A DNA stretch of 64,000 nucleotides. It comes from Siderastrea radians (taxonomy: Eukaryota; Cnidaria; Anthozoa; Scleractinia; Rhizangiidae). Where the stretch lies: the NCBI GenBank assembly GCA_964017195.1, contig OZ024895.1, positions 45,937,673 through 46,001,672 of the forward strand. The letters run 5' to 3'. Position 1 is the stretch's first letter. Each line of letters opens with the position of its first letter. Positions 1-12,045 of the stretch are shown here, piece by piece. The position numbers and the translations under genes were made by a program. The notes under the pieces are model-generated. The model was not told the DNA's origin. It worked only from the letters and a program-made list of their open reading frames with translations, and ran no database searches.

Positions 1-1074
1 TTTTAATAAACTGAAACCTTCTCTTGCGTTTAAAATTTTTGACTCGATGATCTCACCAATTTTAACCTACAATAGTGAAGTTTGGGGTGCCTTTGCGAAA
101 TCAGATTTTAAGTCGTCGGACAGCTCCGCAATTGAAAAAACTCATTTACAATTCTGTAAACGTTATTTAGAAGTTCATAACAAGGCATCCAATATTGCAT
201 GTAGAGCTGAACTGGGTAAATTCCCTTTGATCATTGATATAAATAAAAAGATACTTAAATACTTAAACTACCTCCGAGAAAAGGAAGAAAGCTCTATAGT
301 CAAACAATCTTTAAAAATATCGATTGACCTTCATTATAACGGTCATAATAGTTTTTACTCTAGTCTCACGAAAATGACTGACTATTACAATTTCTGTGAC
401 TTTAATTGTAATTCATTGAATGAAGGTAAAATCAAACAATATGAAGATCTCATGAAAAAGAAATATCTCTTACTGGAACCAAACCCTTCAACATTCGCAA
501 AAACTTAGTTTTTATTACACATTCAAAAAGAATTATAGCCTTTCTGCCTACCTAGATCTAACAAGAAAGAACCCATCTAGAAAATCATTAGTAAAACTGA
601 GAATTAGCAGTCATAAACTTCGGATTGAAACAGGTAGATACGACAAAATACCTCGTGATGAGAGGTTATGTAGTCTCTGCAATCGTAACAAAATTGAAGA
701 TGAAACTCATTTTTTTCTTGATTGCCCGAGCTATTCTTCGCTAAGAGACAGGTTCTTTTCTAAAATAGAACCTAAAATCCCATTTCTACGACTATTATCA
801 CATGAGACCTTATTGTCACATCTAATGAATTGTACTGATTACTTTCTAAATACTGATTCAATTAATTTCATTCATCTCGTCATGCTTTGAACAGAGAGAC
901 AAACTAGTTACAATGGCTACCTCTCTGAATGGTTAAAAATAAGAAATGGTTGTAATCGCTTTAGTTATTTTAATTAAGTAAGAAATTAATAATTAAATTT
1001 TAGTGGCTTTTGCAATACTGTAATACTTTGTTATAGTCATGCAAATAAAGCTTGTTGTTGTTGTTGTTGTTGTT
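1..1074 (+). mobile_element. LINE-type non-LTR retrotransposon, 3' end (broken)
   Basis: This is the C-terminal part of a LINE reverse transcriptase ORF followed by the element's 3' tail. Positions 47-508 read as one open frame beginning MISPILTYNSEVWG, a typical end-of-RT stretch. After a stop or frameshift near 508, another frame continues to about 890 and carries the cysteine/histidine motif CSLCN...ETHFFLDCP (about 675-730), which is common at the end of LINE ORF2 proteins. The copy ends in a (TTG)n run at 1051-1074, a usual LINE 3' terminus. The 5' part lies off the window. The broken frame suggests a dead copy. It sits upstream of the first visible sulfatase exon on the same strand, probably in an intron of that gene. 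The exact clade is not determined. Confidence 0.8.
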
Positions 1075-1754
1075 AACTCGCGTATTAACTTTTCGTTCTT
1101 GCTAAGATCTGCTTTCCCCCCATAGTCATAACCTTTGCAAAAATACATGTATCTGTGTTAGGAGGCACCGTCCTTAAGACACAAATCGCTGATTTTGCTA
1201 CCCAGTTTAAGACAGAAATTTGTCAGAGCTTTCTGATACATTTAACCCAAAATTATACTCTGTTTTAGACTGGAATGGAGTAAGGTTAAACTGTTTTTTA
1301 CTTTCATGCATTGACAATTAAACCACTCTATAGCTTTATTGAGTGGTTGAGCTGTTTGCGGTGATTACGTACACCCCTACCCCGAATAAGACACTGAAAT
1401 TGACGAAATCGATACACCGTTTAAGACAAAAACCTTCTGAAAACCACACCCTATTGGACCGCACGTCCGGGTACGGCACGTCCGGGTTAACGTCAGATAA
1501 GGGAATACCCCTTCCCGGGCACAAGCCTTATTTGATTCAATACTGGTAGTCAGGGGGCTATACTTCACGGAATTTTTTCCCTTTCTCTTAATTGTATACT
1601 GTAAAATAGTAAGTAGAAGTTCATGGAACGGAATTTACCCAAGCGATTGGCCAAAACTCACTCAATTCACTCACTCAATTAAAACTAGTTGTCACAAGAA
1701 ATAGTAACGTTTGCTATAAGATAATTTTATTGACAAAATAATGTTGTTATTCAG
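1075..1754. other. Presumed intron sequence, no gene seen
   Basis: No exon is recognisable here. Short overlapping ORFs on both strands at 1336-1568 are uninterpretable and probably by chance. The sulfatase exon expected to carry the catalytic Cys signature (C-x-P-x-R) was looked for and is not present, so it must lie further left, outside the window. Confidence 0.5.
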
Positions 1755-4700
1755 GATTACAACATGGTGTCATACATGACGCTGAACCATATGGACTACC
1801 ACTGGATTTCACTATCTTACCACAGAAACTCAAGGCAGTTGGTATGAAGTTTATTAAAAAATTACTACCATTATCAAATTCTTTGTAACCTCTCCGGTGG
1901 TTGTTGCTCTAGCTATAGACAAAACTCAATTTGCTTTATTTTTTAGAATTATTTATTTATTTATTCATTTATTTATTTATTTATTATTTTTGGATAAATT
2001 TGTCTCTTTAAGAACAAAAGATGTTTCGGGCTCCTGGTTTCGGTTTTTTCTGAAACCAACATCCGTTGTAAAACTGTACCTTCTTGTAGGAATTTTCACG
2101 ATATGAACATAACAAGATCAGAAGTGCTCAAATTCTAAGTTTATTGGTCACTGTGTAACTGTAATTGAATCACTCTTAGTTTAATAGTGACTCCCATATA
2201 CCCAGAGGCATACAAGATGGTACGCAGTGGGCTGAGGTTTGGCTAGCTCGTGAATGCACTCTAAGGTTTGGCGGCGTGCGGGATGAGGTCAAGGTTCTAA
2301 GCGAAATGCAGGATAGCAATACGGGGTGAACATACCATGACAGTGTGTGTGTGGGAAGGGGGGGGGGAGGGGGGAGTGAGCGGGTACCGGGTGCGCGGAA
2401 AGCCCGGACGGAAACGGGATCATAAACAGCAAATGCAGTGACGACCCATACTGACTCTCTACACAGTGTGTTTGACACTTCCGGGGACCTTCACCTTCGG
2501 TTTCATGCTGACTCATAGTCAAGCTATGATTGTGAGAAAAGAAATTTAGTTTATAAATTAAAGCATGGCTGATTCCATTTGTTTAATATTATTTTGTGAC
2601 AGGATACTCAACACATATGGTTGGAAAGTGGCATCTTGGGTTTTTCGAATGGGCGTACACCCCAACGTACCGTGGCTTTGATTCATTTTATGGATTTTAC
2701 TTGGGCGCTGAAGATCACTTTAAACATACTGCTAACAAGAATGGGATTCTTGATCTACGGAATAACATGGAGCCTGTCAAAGATAAGGAGGGAATTTATT
2801 CAGCCAGGCTTTTTGCCGAGGTTATTTGACTTTTAACCTTTCACTCCCAGAGTCAGCTATGCAGAATTTAAGGTGATTCTAACTTCGGAGTCTGTGGATG
2901 AAATCCTATGGTGTGACCATTCAAATGAAGCCTCGTTAACAGTACTTTCACGTGGTACCACTTATATTTAAGTTTTTTTACAAAATGAAATTCGAGATTT
3001 GTCTTGAATTTTGATTTTAGGCACGCCTGGGAGTGAAAGGGTTAAATAATTTAATGTGATGATTCTTCACTATCGTCTGTGACCTTGCCGTGGTTTTATC
3101 AAAAAAGCATGAGTGTTTCATTGACGCCAAACAGCTATTCGTCGGTCGGTTGGTCTCTGGTACTGATGCTGGATTAGCAATTCTTTGTCATTTCTCATGC
3201 TAAAAGAGTCAGATGGTGGAAAGCAGAGGTTTCACAAGCGTGCTGATGTAGAGTAGTCGTCAGGCTGATCAACGAGAAGCGTAAGCGCTATAAGTTCGCG
3301 CGTGTTCATCGAGTAGCGTAAGCACTAAGTTCGCGGGTGTTCCTCTGGCACCCAAGGTAATAGCAGCGTAACCTGTGGCAAATTCTGACAAGAATGCCAG
3401 ATCTCAGGTTGGGTGACGGGCTATCCGCCTGTTCCTTAAAAAGGTAATTAATTAATGTAACGGAAACCTGAGGCCTTATAAGGGATGGTACGCAGCTCTT
3501 ACAAGGTCTTCTCTGATTTGCTGAGAAAACAATAGAACAAACAACAAAACAATGTTCCCTGGCCCTGAAAACAATAGAGCTGCGTGCTACCATGGTCCAA
3601 TGAAATTAGAGGTTGTTAAGAGCTGCGTGGTATCTGCCTTATAATTATGTGCCACTTGGCACGAAGAAGTTAGGTGAGAGGTAATGATCACAGCGATTTC
3701 CTCTGGTAGCATCTATAAAGTTTTGCCAAAATTGATGCAACTCATTTTTGTTTTAATGTTTTTCTTTTTCTTTTGGTCACTGCAGCAAGCACGGAATGTC
3801 ATCCTATCCCATAATGCCTCGACACCCCTGTTCCTGTATCTTCCATTTCAAACTGTTCATGGACCAATGCAAGCACCTCAAGAATACGTCGACAAGTATC
3901 AATTTATTAAAAACGAGACTAGAAGGTATTATGCTGCAATGGTTGATATTGTGGATGAAGCAATAGGAAACGTTACCCAAGCAATGAAGCACGCTGGGTG
4001 AGTAGCTAAAGCTTGATGCATATACCAAAGTAGCACAAAATGGAGGAAAAGTTAAAAATTAAAACCCTGTATCTTTTGATTGGATCGTTATAATTTTAAT
4101 TTTTTCTTCAGTTTTGAGATATTTAATGGCATGTAGATATTCCATAGCTCAGTAAAAAGTTAATTTGGCGCTTATTTTGTGACGTCAGTTGCCCCACAAA
4201 ATGCCAAACTTTGAAATAAAAAAGACATGACTTTTTTTGGAGTCACAAGTTTTTACTATATTGCATGTGGTAAAATGTCAGATTGAGTCCCTTATAAAAC
4301 AAAAAGTTATATGAATCCCAGCATTTTTGCTGTCGCACATGCCAAGCGTGTTCAGGCACATACTCGATCGTGGGGACCTCCCTTGCCTTACCGTGTGGTT
4401 CAATGCTCGTTACTTTCTAAGTTGTATGTTGTCATTCAATACGGTAAACGACGGTACGAAATCATGTGCGCAATCCTTACTTTGCTTTCCTTTTAGTCTC
4501 TGGGACGATTCTCTGTTGATTGTCTCCACTGATAATGGCGGCATCCCTGCTCATGGTGGATATGACTGGCCCCTCCGTGGACACAAAGGCAGCCTTTGGG
4601 AGGGAGGGGTCAGGGGTGTGGGCTTTGTTCATGGCAAAATGCTGCAGAGAACTGGGATCAAGTGCAAAGAACTGTTTCATGTGACAGACTGGTACCCAAC

Positions 4701-7700
4701 TCTCCTCTATCTAGCAGGTGAATTTATTTCGTTTCTTCCATTTTTCATTAATAATTTTAATACACGTCCTATTGATTTTCATTCCCAGAGGTGATTTTGT
4801 CATACAACCAGGATTTACAATACAGTGGAACTCCTACACAACGAACCCTTTATGGTGAATTCCCCAGTGTAACAAACACCGTTCTTCAGTCCAACTAAAG
4901 TTACAGAAAAGTGTTAGGAAGAGAACCCCAGTACAACAAAGCCCTTATTATAACGAACACCATTTAGAAGCCTAAACTAAAATTTACCCTGATGTAACGA
5001 ATAAATGTTATGTTAAATGCGAAACAGATCAACATAGATGCACATGGAGGCCCGAGATCAAGAATTTTATTTCATCGTTAAAATCTGGTTGGCAATTTGC
5101 ACGATTAAATTAAATGGAATGCTGAGTGTTGCAACAGAAACACTTATCTTTAAGCGTAATAATTATTAGCCAAACCGCCAGGGAAGATTCTGGTTGTTTT
5201 ACTACAAATTCGTTAGAGGGGGCAGGGGCGTAGCCAGCCATTTTTTCCCTTTAAGCCCGGCCCGAGATGTAAAGCGAAAATTGCGTCTATCAACTTCTGT
5301 TGGAGGTCAACTTAGGAAGAGGCTATACCAGTTTTACCGCCGACGATCAATGATCTAATCCTTTGCATTGTAAAAAAAACACAGCTGATCTCTTTTACTT
5401 GACAGGTTTTGAATTTTAATAGAAAATTGTTAATACCAGTTAAATAAACAGGCTACGTTGATGAAGAATGTTGTGGTCAGCAGGGTTTTCGATAACATTT
5501 TAAAGTACCAGATTCATAGGTGAAACGCACGAACTTCTAGTGAGGTCTGGGGCATGTACCCCGAAAATGTTTTGAAATTGTACTCTCTGTAACGCCATTT
5601 CGTGCGTTACCTGGACCGGTAGTAGTTAACCGGGAAGGGCTTTCAAAGCATTAAAATGCTCGCAAAAAAATAAATGATGATTTCATTACAAATGACATGA
5701 ATGGTCATTCTTTTCAGGTTGTATGAGTTACACACGTAAGCAAAATAAGGCTCAACTCTGTCTTTGATAAACAAATACAACATCTTAAAAAATGTAAAAG
5801 GCGTTCTCTGGTTTAAAAAGTTTAAGAGAGATATAAGCTTTCGGCTATTATACTATAGCCTTTAACGAATGTAAAAAGAAATGAAAGCGCAAGATTGGAA
5901 ATATATGCAAGGAGGGTGTGAAAAGATTAAACACAAGAATACAATAGAAGTGTAAAGAAGCTAAAAATGGACAAAAACGGACAAAATAAGAATTACAATA
6001 AGATAGAGTATTGTCTTGGTAGCGGTTTGGAATTATTGTCTGCGCCGACAGTTTTGGCAGTATGCCAGGATTCTAGTGTTCTTCGAATACGGTAATTGCC
6101 TTTGTCTATCACGGTAGCGCCATCAAAATCAATTGAATGATTGTTTTGCCAAGCATGGTTGGCAATGTTCGAGCCTCTAGTATAATTTTTAAGATTTCGT
6201 TGATGTTCCTTTCTTCGGGTTTTAAGACATCTGCCAGTTTCTCCTACGTAACTCCAACAGCAATCAGCGCACGGGATTTTGTAAACAACATTGCATTGTA
6301 GATCCAGGGGCTGCCTAAACTTAGGAGAAGGGAATTCTTGTTACAGGGTTTTAGCTGGTTTGCTTACTACACGGATGTAATTACGAAGTAATCTGGTTCA
6401 GTCAATCCGCGGATATAGGGAAGACATGCGAAATCCCGTGCGCTGATTGCTGTTGGAGTTACGTAGGAGAAACTGGCAGATGTTTTAAAACCCGAAGAAA
6501 GGAACATCAACGAAATCTTAAAAATTATACTAGAGGCTCGAACATTGCCAACCATGCTTGGCAAAACAATCATTCAATTGATTTTGATGGCGCTACCGTG
6601 ATAGACAAAGGCAATTACCGTATTCGAAGAACACTAGAATCCTGGCATACTGCCAAAACTGTCGGCGCAGACAATAATTCCAAACCGCTACCAAGACAAT
6701 ACTCTATCTTATTGTAATTCTTATTTTGTCCGTTTTTGTCCATTTTTAGCTTCTTTACACTTCTATTGTATTCTTGTGTTTAATCTTTTCACACCCTCCC
6801 TTGCATATATTTCCAATCTTGCGCTTTCATTTCTTTTTACATTCGTTAAAGGCTATAGTATAATAGCCGAAAGCTTATATTTCTCTTAAACTTTTTAAAC
6901 CAGAGAACGCTTTTTACATTTTTTAATATGTCTTATCCTGGTTACAGTTCAATTTTTAAATACAACATCGTCCGTTTTATTTACACTTCAGAAAATAATT
7001 ATTTCGTGGTAAAAGTACTGGACCTTACATTTCAAACGACCGGACGTTACGCCCGGCCTACAGCCTCAAACGGAATCCATGGCTGATGATCAGCATCCAG
7101 GACCAAGATCATGAGCTGACTATTACTAAATATCTCTCACTAAAGTGCAGCCCCTCTTGTCTTCTTTGCACAGGAATCTCTGATGACTTTCTCGGGGTCA
7201 ACAGGCATCTTTTTGTACGCTTGCATAAGAGCCACTCTGTCAGCATAGTAGATCGCGTGTATGTTTTCACTTTTCTCACGCTGCTGAATCAGATCTCTCC
7301 TGTTGCAGCGTACACTGGCATGGTTAGGAGAATAATGAGCACGGTGGCGACGCTCGGGTAAAGGTCTTCACTTGTGCAGGTTATTGTGTCCTGTAGGTTC
7401 TTCCGCTTGTCCCCCTCGCCAAGAGCCCAACTCGCTTTATGCCGTAATCTGTTGTGTATGAAAGATTCGCATTCTCTGCTAAAGGTGTACTTTGTTCTAT
7501 TGCCAAATGAAGGAATTTATTTGGTTCTTTTGCTAACTGACTCAAAACAATTACTTGGTTTTCGTTTGGGGCATATCCTCTCTCTATGAAAATTACGAAA
7601 GCACAACTGTCAAAACCAAGGGAAAAAACGTCGGCCTTTTCTTTGTTTGGAGCACAATCTATTAGCACTTTTAACACATATTGTTTTGAAAGTCAAGGCT

Positions 7701-9721
7701 TCAAACGCTTTTAAGGTGAGGATTAACTGTACAAGAATTACATCGAAAACAGTAGAAGAAATAATAGTAGCCTTTGGCTTTTGAAAAAAAATCACAGAAA
7801 TTCCTGTTAAGCCCGGGCTTAATGGCTTAAAGGCTAGCTACGCCCCTGGGGGGATTTCGTTTATAACGATCTCCTGCCTTGTCAAGAACACATTTTCTAA
7901 GTCCCTTTGCACTTCGTTATATTCACTGTGTCAAAACATCATCAAACAAACAATTTAGAGACGAGAACTAAAAATAAGGTTTTTACTTTCTAGGTATCAA
8001 AGAGGATTCCTCTGTTCCTGCACTGGATGGTTTCAACATATGGCACAGCATATCTGAAGGTGCTCCTTCACCCAGAACAGAGATTCTACACAACATTGAT
8101 TTGTCTCCAAACTGCAGCGACTGTGCTAAGGAAAATGATTATAATGGGATTGCAATTCGTGTTGGCGACATGAAGCTGTTGATGAGCGTACCCAATCTAA
8201 CCTGGTACAAGCCACCAGAATTGTTTTCTGGATTTACGGATCAACTGGATAAGGTAGTTGGTTTTTCTGATATTCATACTTGAATTCCGATCTTGTTCAG
8301 ATTAAAGTCGCTAACTTAATCACTCCTCAGTCCTGATTTTGTCCCAGTTAGGCTGTTCTCCATGCACTGGATGCGGCAGTGGCACGGTTGTTGTGTTGGT
8401 GAGCATATTAGACATGTTACAGGTGCACCCAACTGTTCGTTTCGGGGAATATCTGTTCGGAAGGCCTAAATCGGCTGAGATATTCAGATTTAACTCCAGT
8501 GAAAATTAGGGATTTCTTTGGCGAAACCTCACTTCGGACTTTCGTAAAAAGAGGAATTATCAATTCCTGCTGTTTTCGGAGAGACAAACATGTCGTTCAG
8601 AGTGTAACATACGGTCAGCTAGCATTTTCGGAGAGCTATCATTAACTCGGAAATTCGGCGGATAGGATTCTGTTTCCTAAAAATTTCTGCGACCTGAATT
8701 TTCACCTAAAAATGCCGAACAGATCAACCTGTATAGCTTACACACACAAATTGCCTTTACAGCCTTTAAAAAGCTCTGAAACAATCTTCGAAAGCAGAAA
8801 ACGAAAATTGAAGTAAGTTACTAAAATTTTCCCTTGATGTTAGACAGGTTTTCAATCGAAATATCGGAGGGTCGCTAATAACAACACAAAAAAAATTAAC
8901 CCGCGAAGTTTTATACTATTTATACAGTTCATACTGTTTCACATGGAAGATGTGCGTTTAATAACTGCTCAGCAACAACAGACATAATAAAAACAGTTAG
9001 TGACAATGATTAAGTATAGAATTATATGATCTACATATAATTCTATCTTTATCCGCAGTTCAAATATATGAATTTCGTATATTAACATTCATTTATTCTC
9101 CATCTACGGAATAGCTCAGTTGGTTAGAGCGCTGCACCGGTATCGCAGAGGTCATGGGTTCGATTCCCGTTCAAGCCTGAATTTTTTCAGGTTTGTTCTT
9201 TTCAACCGCTTAGGTTGAAACCTTCACTGCGATGATCTACATATAATTGTGTCTTTATCCGCAGTTCAAATATATGAATTTCACATATTAATATTCATTG
9301 ATTAAGTATGTACATTCGTAATAAATGACTGAAAAAGTAGAAAAACCTTTAAAGATTTTAGTTACTTGTGCACTATTCACAAGCTGTTGTATACGTTATA
9401 TTGACGCTGACCGGATATCGAAAGCTGCAACTATGTGAGTGAATTGCATTTCTTTACTATATAATCAATATACATTATCAATATATGTACTTTTATCAAC
9501 AGAAGTTTGATGACACTATAAAAGTTGCTCTTTACAACATTACCACTGACCCAACTGAGCACATAGACCTCAGCATGAAGCTCCGGGATGTGGTGAAGAA
9601 GTTGCAGGACAGAGTGCAGTATTACATGAAGGGGTTAGTTCCTTCTGGAAAGAAACCTGCAGATCCGAAGGCACTGGAAATAGCGCGTGAAAAAGGGTGC
9701 TGGGGCCCCTGGAGAAGCTAA
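1755..9721 (+). CDS. Arylsulfatase B-like (N-acetylgalactosamine-4-sulfatase) gene, 5' end missing
   Basis: Six exons with GT-AG junctions were read: 1755-1841, 2603-2820, 3786-3997, 4497-4717, 7994-8253 and 9503-9721. They join in frame to about 404 residues ending in TAA at 9719. Visible motifs are LQHGVI at the start, the sulfatase signature MVGKWHLG in exon 2, VHGPMQAPQEY in exon 3, STDNGG (metal-binding Asp-Asn) and WPLRGHKGSLWEGGVRG in exon 4, EILHNID in exon 5, and the family ending GCWGPW. Order and spacing follow animal arylsulfatases B/I/J, lysosomal or secreted enzymes that remove sulfate from glycosaminoglycans. The signal peptide and the Cys that becomes formylglycine lie upstream of the window, so activity cannot be judged. 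The gene converges on the first TNF-like gene. The large introns hold transposons. Arylsulfatase B itself versus I/J or a cnidarian paralogue is not resolved. Confidence 0.9.
2833..3045. repeat. MITE, about 210 bp, family with ends CTTTCACTCCCAG
   Basis: The element is bounded by inverted ends: ttaacctttcactcccag at the left and ctgggagtgaaagggttaa at the right. The interior contains the phrases tctaacttcggagtctgtgg and gaccattcaaatgaa. The same family recurs at about 10.3-10.9 kb, 16.5-16.8 kb, 60.6-60.8 kb and at the right edge, where its roughly 108-bp interior is present in several tandem copies. It sits in an intron of the sulfatase gene. Confidence 0.75.
5781..6279 (-). mobile_element. 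Penelope-like element 3' fragment (GIY-YIG endonuclease), left arm of an inverted pair
   Basis: Read on the minus strand, coding sequence enters from about 6340 and stops at 5993-5995. It encodes the GIY-YIG-like end of a Penelope-like retroelement: QCNVVYKIPCADCCWSYVG, then ETGRCLKTRRKEH, then a C-terminal region with NIANHAW and ESWHTAKTVGAD. The roughly 280 bp after the stop (to 5781) are the element's 3' non-coding end. The 499-bp arm is matched, inverted, at 6432-6930 with few differences. No reverse transcriptase part is present, so it cannot move by itself. Confidence 0.8.
6432..6930 (+). mobile_element. Penelope-like element 3' fragment (GIY-YIG endonuclease), right arm of an inverted pair
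   Basis: This is the mirror copy of the arm at 5781-6279. On the plus strand it reads IPCADCCWSYVG, ETGRCFKTRRKEH and on to NNSKPLPRQYSILL, with TAA at 6715-6717 and then the same non-coding tail. The one coding difference noticed near the GIY-YIG motif is Leu in the left arm and Phe here. Upstream of the Cys-rich motif the sequences diverge: the left arm keeps the authentic-looking CNVVYK, while this arm reads DIGKTCE. The inverted pair therefore starts at that point, with a spacer of about 150 bp between arms. Confidence 0.8.
9026..9300 (+). repeat. tRNA-derived SINE unit flanked by a repeated 68-bp segment
   Basis: Positions 9103-9177 look like a tRNA: A-box tagctcagttggttagag, B-box ggttcgattcc, and an anticodon arm that would read GGT (Thr). 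The acceptor strands do not pair and U33 is replaced by C, so it is not a functional tRNA. On either side, at 9026-9093 and 9232-9300, lies the same segment starting atgatctacatataatt, about 206 bp apart. This points to a short tandem of a tRNA-derived SINE in the last sulfatase intron. Confidence 0.75.
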
Positions 9722-9953
9722 AGCCTTTCAGCAGTGAAGCATATGGATTTAATTCCGTTTTGGTAAAAATCTGCGAAGTCACACGCAACTAATGACGAGA
9801 AACGCAGTGATTAGAACTCAAAGGTTTCAGTTTTGTTCTGGCTGGGACACAGACCATGCCGGTCTAATTCTAACCTAATTCTGTGAAATAATGAAGGTAT
9901 TTCGCGTTTAGTGTGTAATAATGAGAGAACAATGTATAATGTACACATGAACG

Positions 9954-9959
9954 AATAAA
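9954..9959 (+). terminator. Polyadenylation signal AATAAA of the sulfatase gene
   Basis: AATAAA lies about 230 bases after the sulfatase stop codon, within gaataaataataataatg. This is a normal position for the 3' end of the transcript. Confidence 0.55.
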
Positions 9960-12045
9960 TAATAATAATGAAAACATTCATACAGCGCCTGATCCCAAGT
10001 TTAAAGTTTGGAACGGCCCTTATACCTCACCGAAGAAAAGGCAGAAGGTTCTTCAAGCTGGGAGAATAAAGCGGTGAGCGAGTGAGGGATGGGGGGAGCG
10101 CAATGGAAAATATATCAAGTCCCCTGGCAAAGACATCCCGTCATATCGTGACATGTTAAAGTAAGTCATAATGAAAAAACACCCTGATTTGACTGGCACA
10201 GTCAATAAGCTGTTTTATTCGTCAACATTTTTACAGATCATTTCAAGTCATCACAATGACCTGATGTCGTGATTAGGTTTTTAGTCATTACTAATATTTA
10301 CAAGTTCATTATTTTACAGTTGAACAGTTACCGTCTCACTCCTCAAAATTTAAGTAAAGGGAACAAGAAAGTTCTTCTCAAGTTCTTTCATTTGATAGTT
10401 AAGATTTCTTTCACTTGAAAGTTAGAATCACCCTTTACATCACATAAACAGCAAATCAGAAAAGTACTTTCAAAAGCTTTCATTTGAATGGCCACTTATA
10501 TTTCATCAACGAAATCTAAAAGTGGAACTAATAAACAGCACCAAAGGAAACTCAATACTGCTCAATAGCTTTCCGTTGAATCGTCACACTTTATGATTCT
10601 ACTCGCAGACTAAAACGTTAGAACCACGGCGACCTGTATAGCATAATTAACCCAGCAACACCACAGGAAAGTAATGCTCAATAGCTGTCATTTGAATGTT
10701 CACACTTCAGGATTTTATCCACAGGCTCAAAAGTTAGAACCATCTTGTTCAGCATAATAAACAGTACCACAGGAAAGTACTGTTCAATAGCTGTCATTTG
10801 AACGGTCACACTTTTGGATTTCATCCACAGACTCAAAAGTTAGAACCACGTCACAGGACTCACGTTGGACTCTGGGAGTGAAAGGATTGACAAATAATCC
10901 ACCAAATGAAGCTGCACGTGACCTCATAGCCTGCACATCGAGTCCGCGGCTGTGAGCTCAGGTACGACGAGTTTTGTTTTATTCGGTATAAAAAGTCTTG
11001 CCATCTTAAAGGGCGGGTCAGAAAGTTAGGTACGTTTTATATACACAAACATGGTAGGAGTTTTAATTAAAGCTATTCAGTTAATCTAGGACCCAGAGTT
11101 GTTAAATATTCTTGCATACTTGTAGAAATAATTTCATCTGGACCTGACTGAGTGATATCTAAGAAGTTGCAGTTTTGAGGTTCGAGAACTATTTCAGTAA
11201 TTACAAGTATGTATTTTACACCTTGAAGGGGCTATGTCAAGCAAATTGTGCTGGTATTTTGTGAAAACTGTGCCAAAAATATGACTCGGTGTCCTCGCTG
11301 GCTCTTGTATTAAAGTTGAGAGAGAAAGGCAGCATGGAAATTTTTTGAGGGGATAGCAAACCACGAAAATTAAAATTTTGTCCTAGACTCATTAGCAAAA
11401 GTTGAAATCTATCACCTACCGTTTTCGTCTTTCAAGTTGAAATCTATTTCTATTTCGGTGTTTCAAAAACTAAGACCAGAAGATCTTAAATCCAAAGCGT
11501 CCCTCTTAAGAAACCACATAAACTGAAACGGGTCCAGTAGATGTTAGCCCCCCCCCCCTCCAACTACGCAGTCGTTTTCAGGGGAGTATTGTCCGACTTC
11601 CCTAAAAACGAAAAAACGACTGCCTGGGAGACTAAGTAGCTGTGTTTTCGGTGGGATTTATTAGTTACTAACTATTGTAACAAATTCGAGACAAGGGGTC
11701 TTAGGCCTTTTTGAGAACTGTTTGGGACAACTATTTCCATCCTGTAATACCAATGTCCTACTGTTGGTGATTGTGTCTTTAAACAAAACTGCCCATTATA
11801 GTCTAAATAGCTGAGATAATCCTTTAAAAGAACCCCTACAGTAACTAGAACTTAACAAACCAGGTTTGTCCTCAGGCATTTACTTGCTAGGGTGAGCGTG
11901 ATTAAGGTGTTTGGGACAAGTAAGGAGTCGGCCAGTTGGGAGTTGACGTCACGAATTCGCACCAAAATCGGATGAATGGAAATCGAGAGCCTGGGTACTA
12001 GGATGAATTTAAAGACAGAGACATGGGCTGCTGGCAAGGGACATC
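9960..12045. other. Intergenic spacer between convergent genes
   Basis: No gene is seen between the convergent ends of the sulfatase gene and TNF-like gene A. About 10.33-10.89 kb is a tandem repeat block, listed separately. The stretch 10.9-12.0 kb has no ORF of note apart from short chance frames, and poly-C and poly-G tracts near 11.55 kb. Confidence 0.6.
10330..10885 (-). repeat. Tandem copies of a 108-bp repeat, ending in a MITE terminus
   Basis: About five degenerate units carry the phrases aaagtactgctcaatagctt, tcatttgaatggtcacac, tcatccacagactcaaaag and ttagaaccac. The block ends in ctgggagtgaaagg, the same terminus as the MITE at 2833-3045. It is therefore an expanded-interior version of that family. 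Orientation is opposite to the copy at 63.74-64.0 kb. Confidence 0.7.

Larger units (their letters stand above)
5223..7848. mobile_element. TIR transposon nested in the Tigger-like element
   Basis: The inverted ends are CAGGGGCGTAGCCAGCC at the left and GGCTAGCTACGCCCCTG at the right, followed inward by matching ctttaagcccgg stretches. The termini resemble those of hAT-type elements, but no clean target duplication can be read because both flanks are runs of G. No transposase is recognised. Small ORFs at 7086-7795 have no recognisable motif. The central 1.1 kb is occupied by an inverted pair of Penelope-like fragments. Confidence 0.55.
4823..7928. mobile_element. Tigger/pogo-like MITE interrupted by another transposon
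   Basis: The left end reads CAGTGGAACTCCTACACAACG and the right end has ttcgttatattcactg, an inverted terminal pattern typical of Tigger/pogo non-autonomous elements (CAGTNGAACC...TATAACGAA). A related copy lies at about 62.5-63.1 kb and shares the phrases aagcctaaact, gcgaaacagatcaa and aataattatta.ccaaacc. About 2.6 kb of this span is a later insertion. No transposase ORF is visible. It lies in a sulfatase intron. Confidence 0.5.

Noticed and set aside
9103..9177. A functional tRNA-Thr gene
   Set aside because: A and B boxes are good, but the acceptor stem does not pair and U33 is missing. The copy is embedded in a repeated SINE unit.
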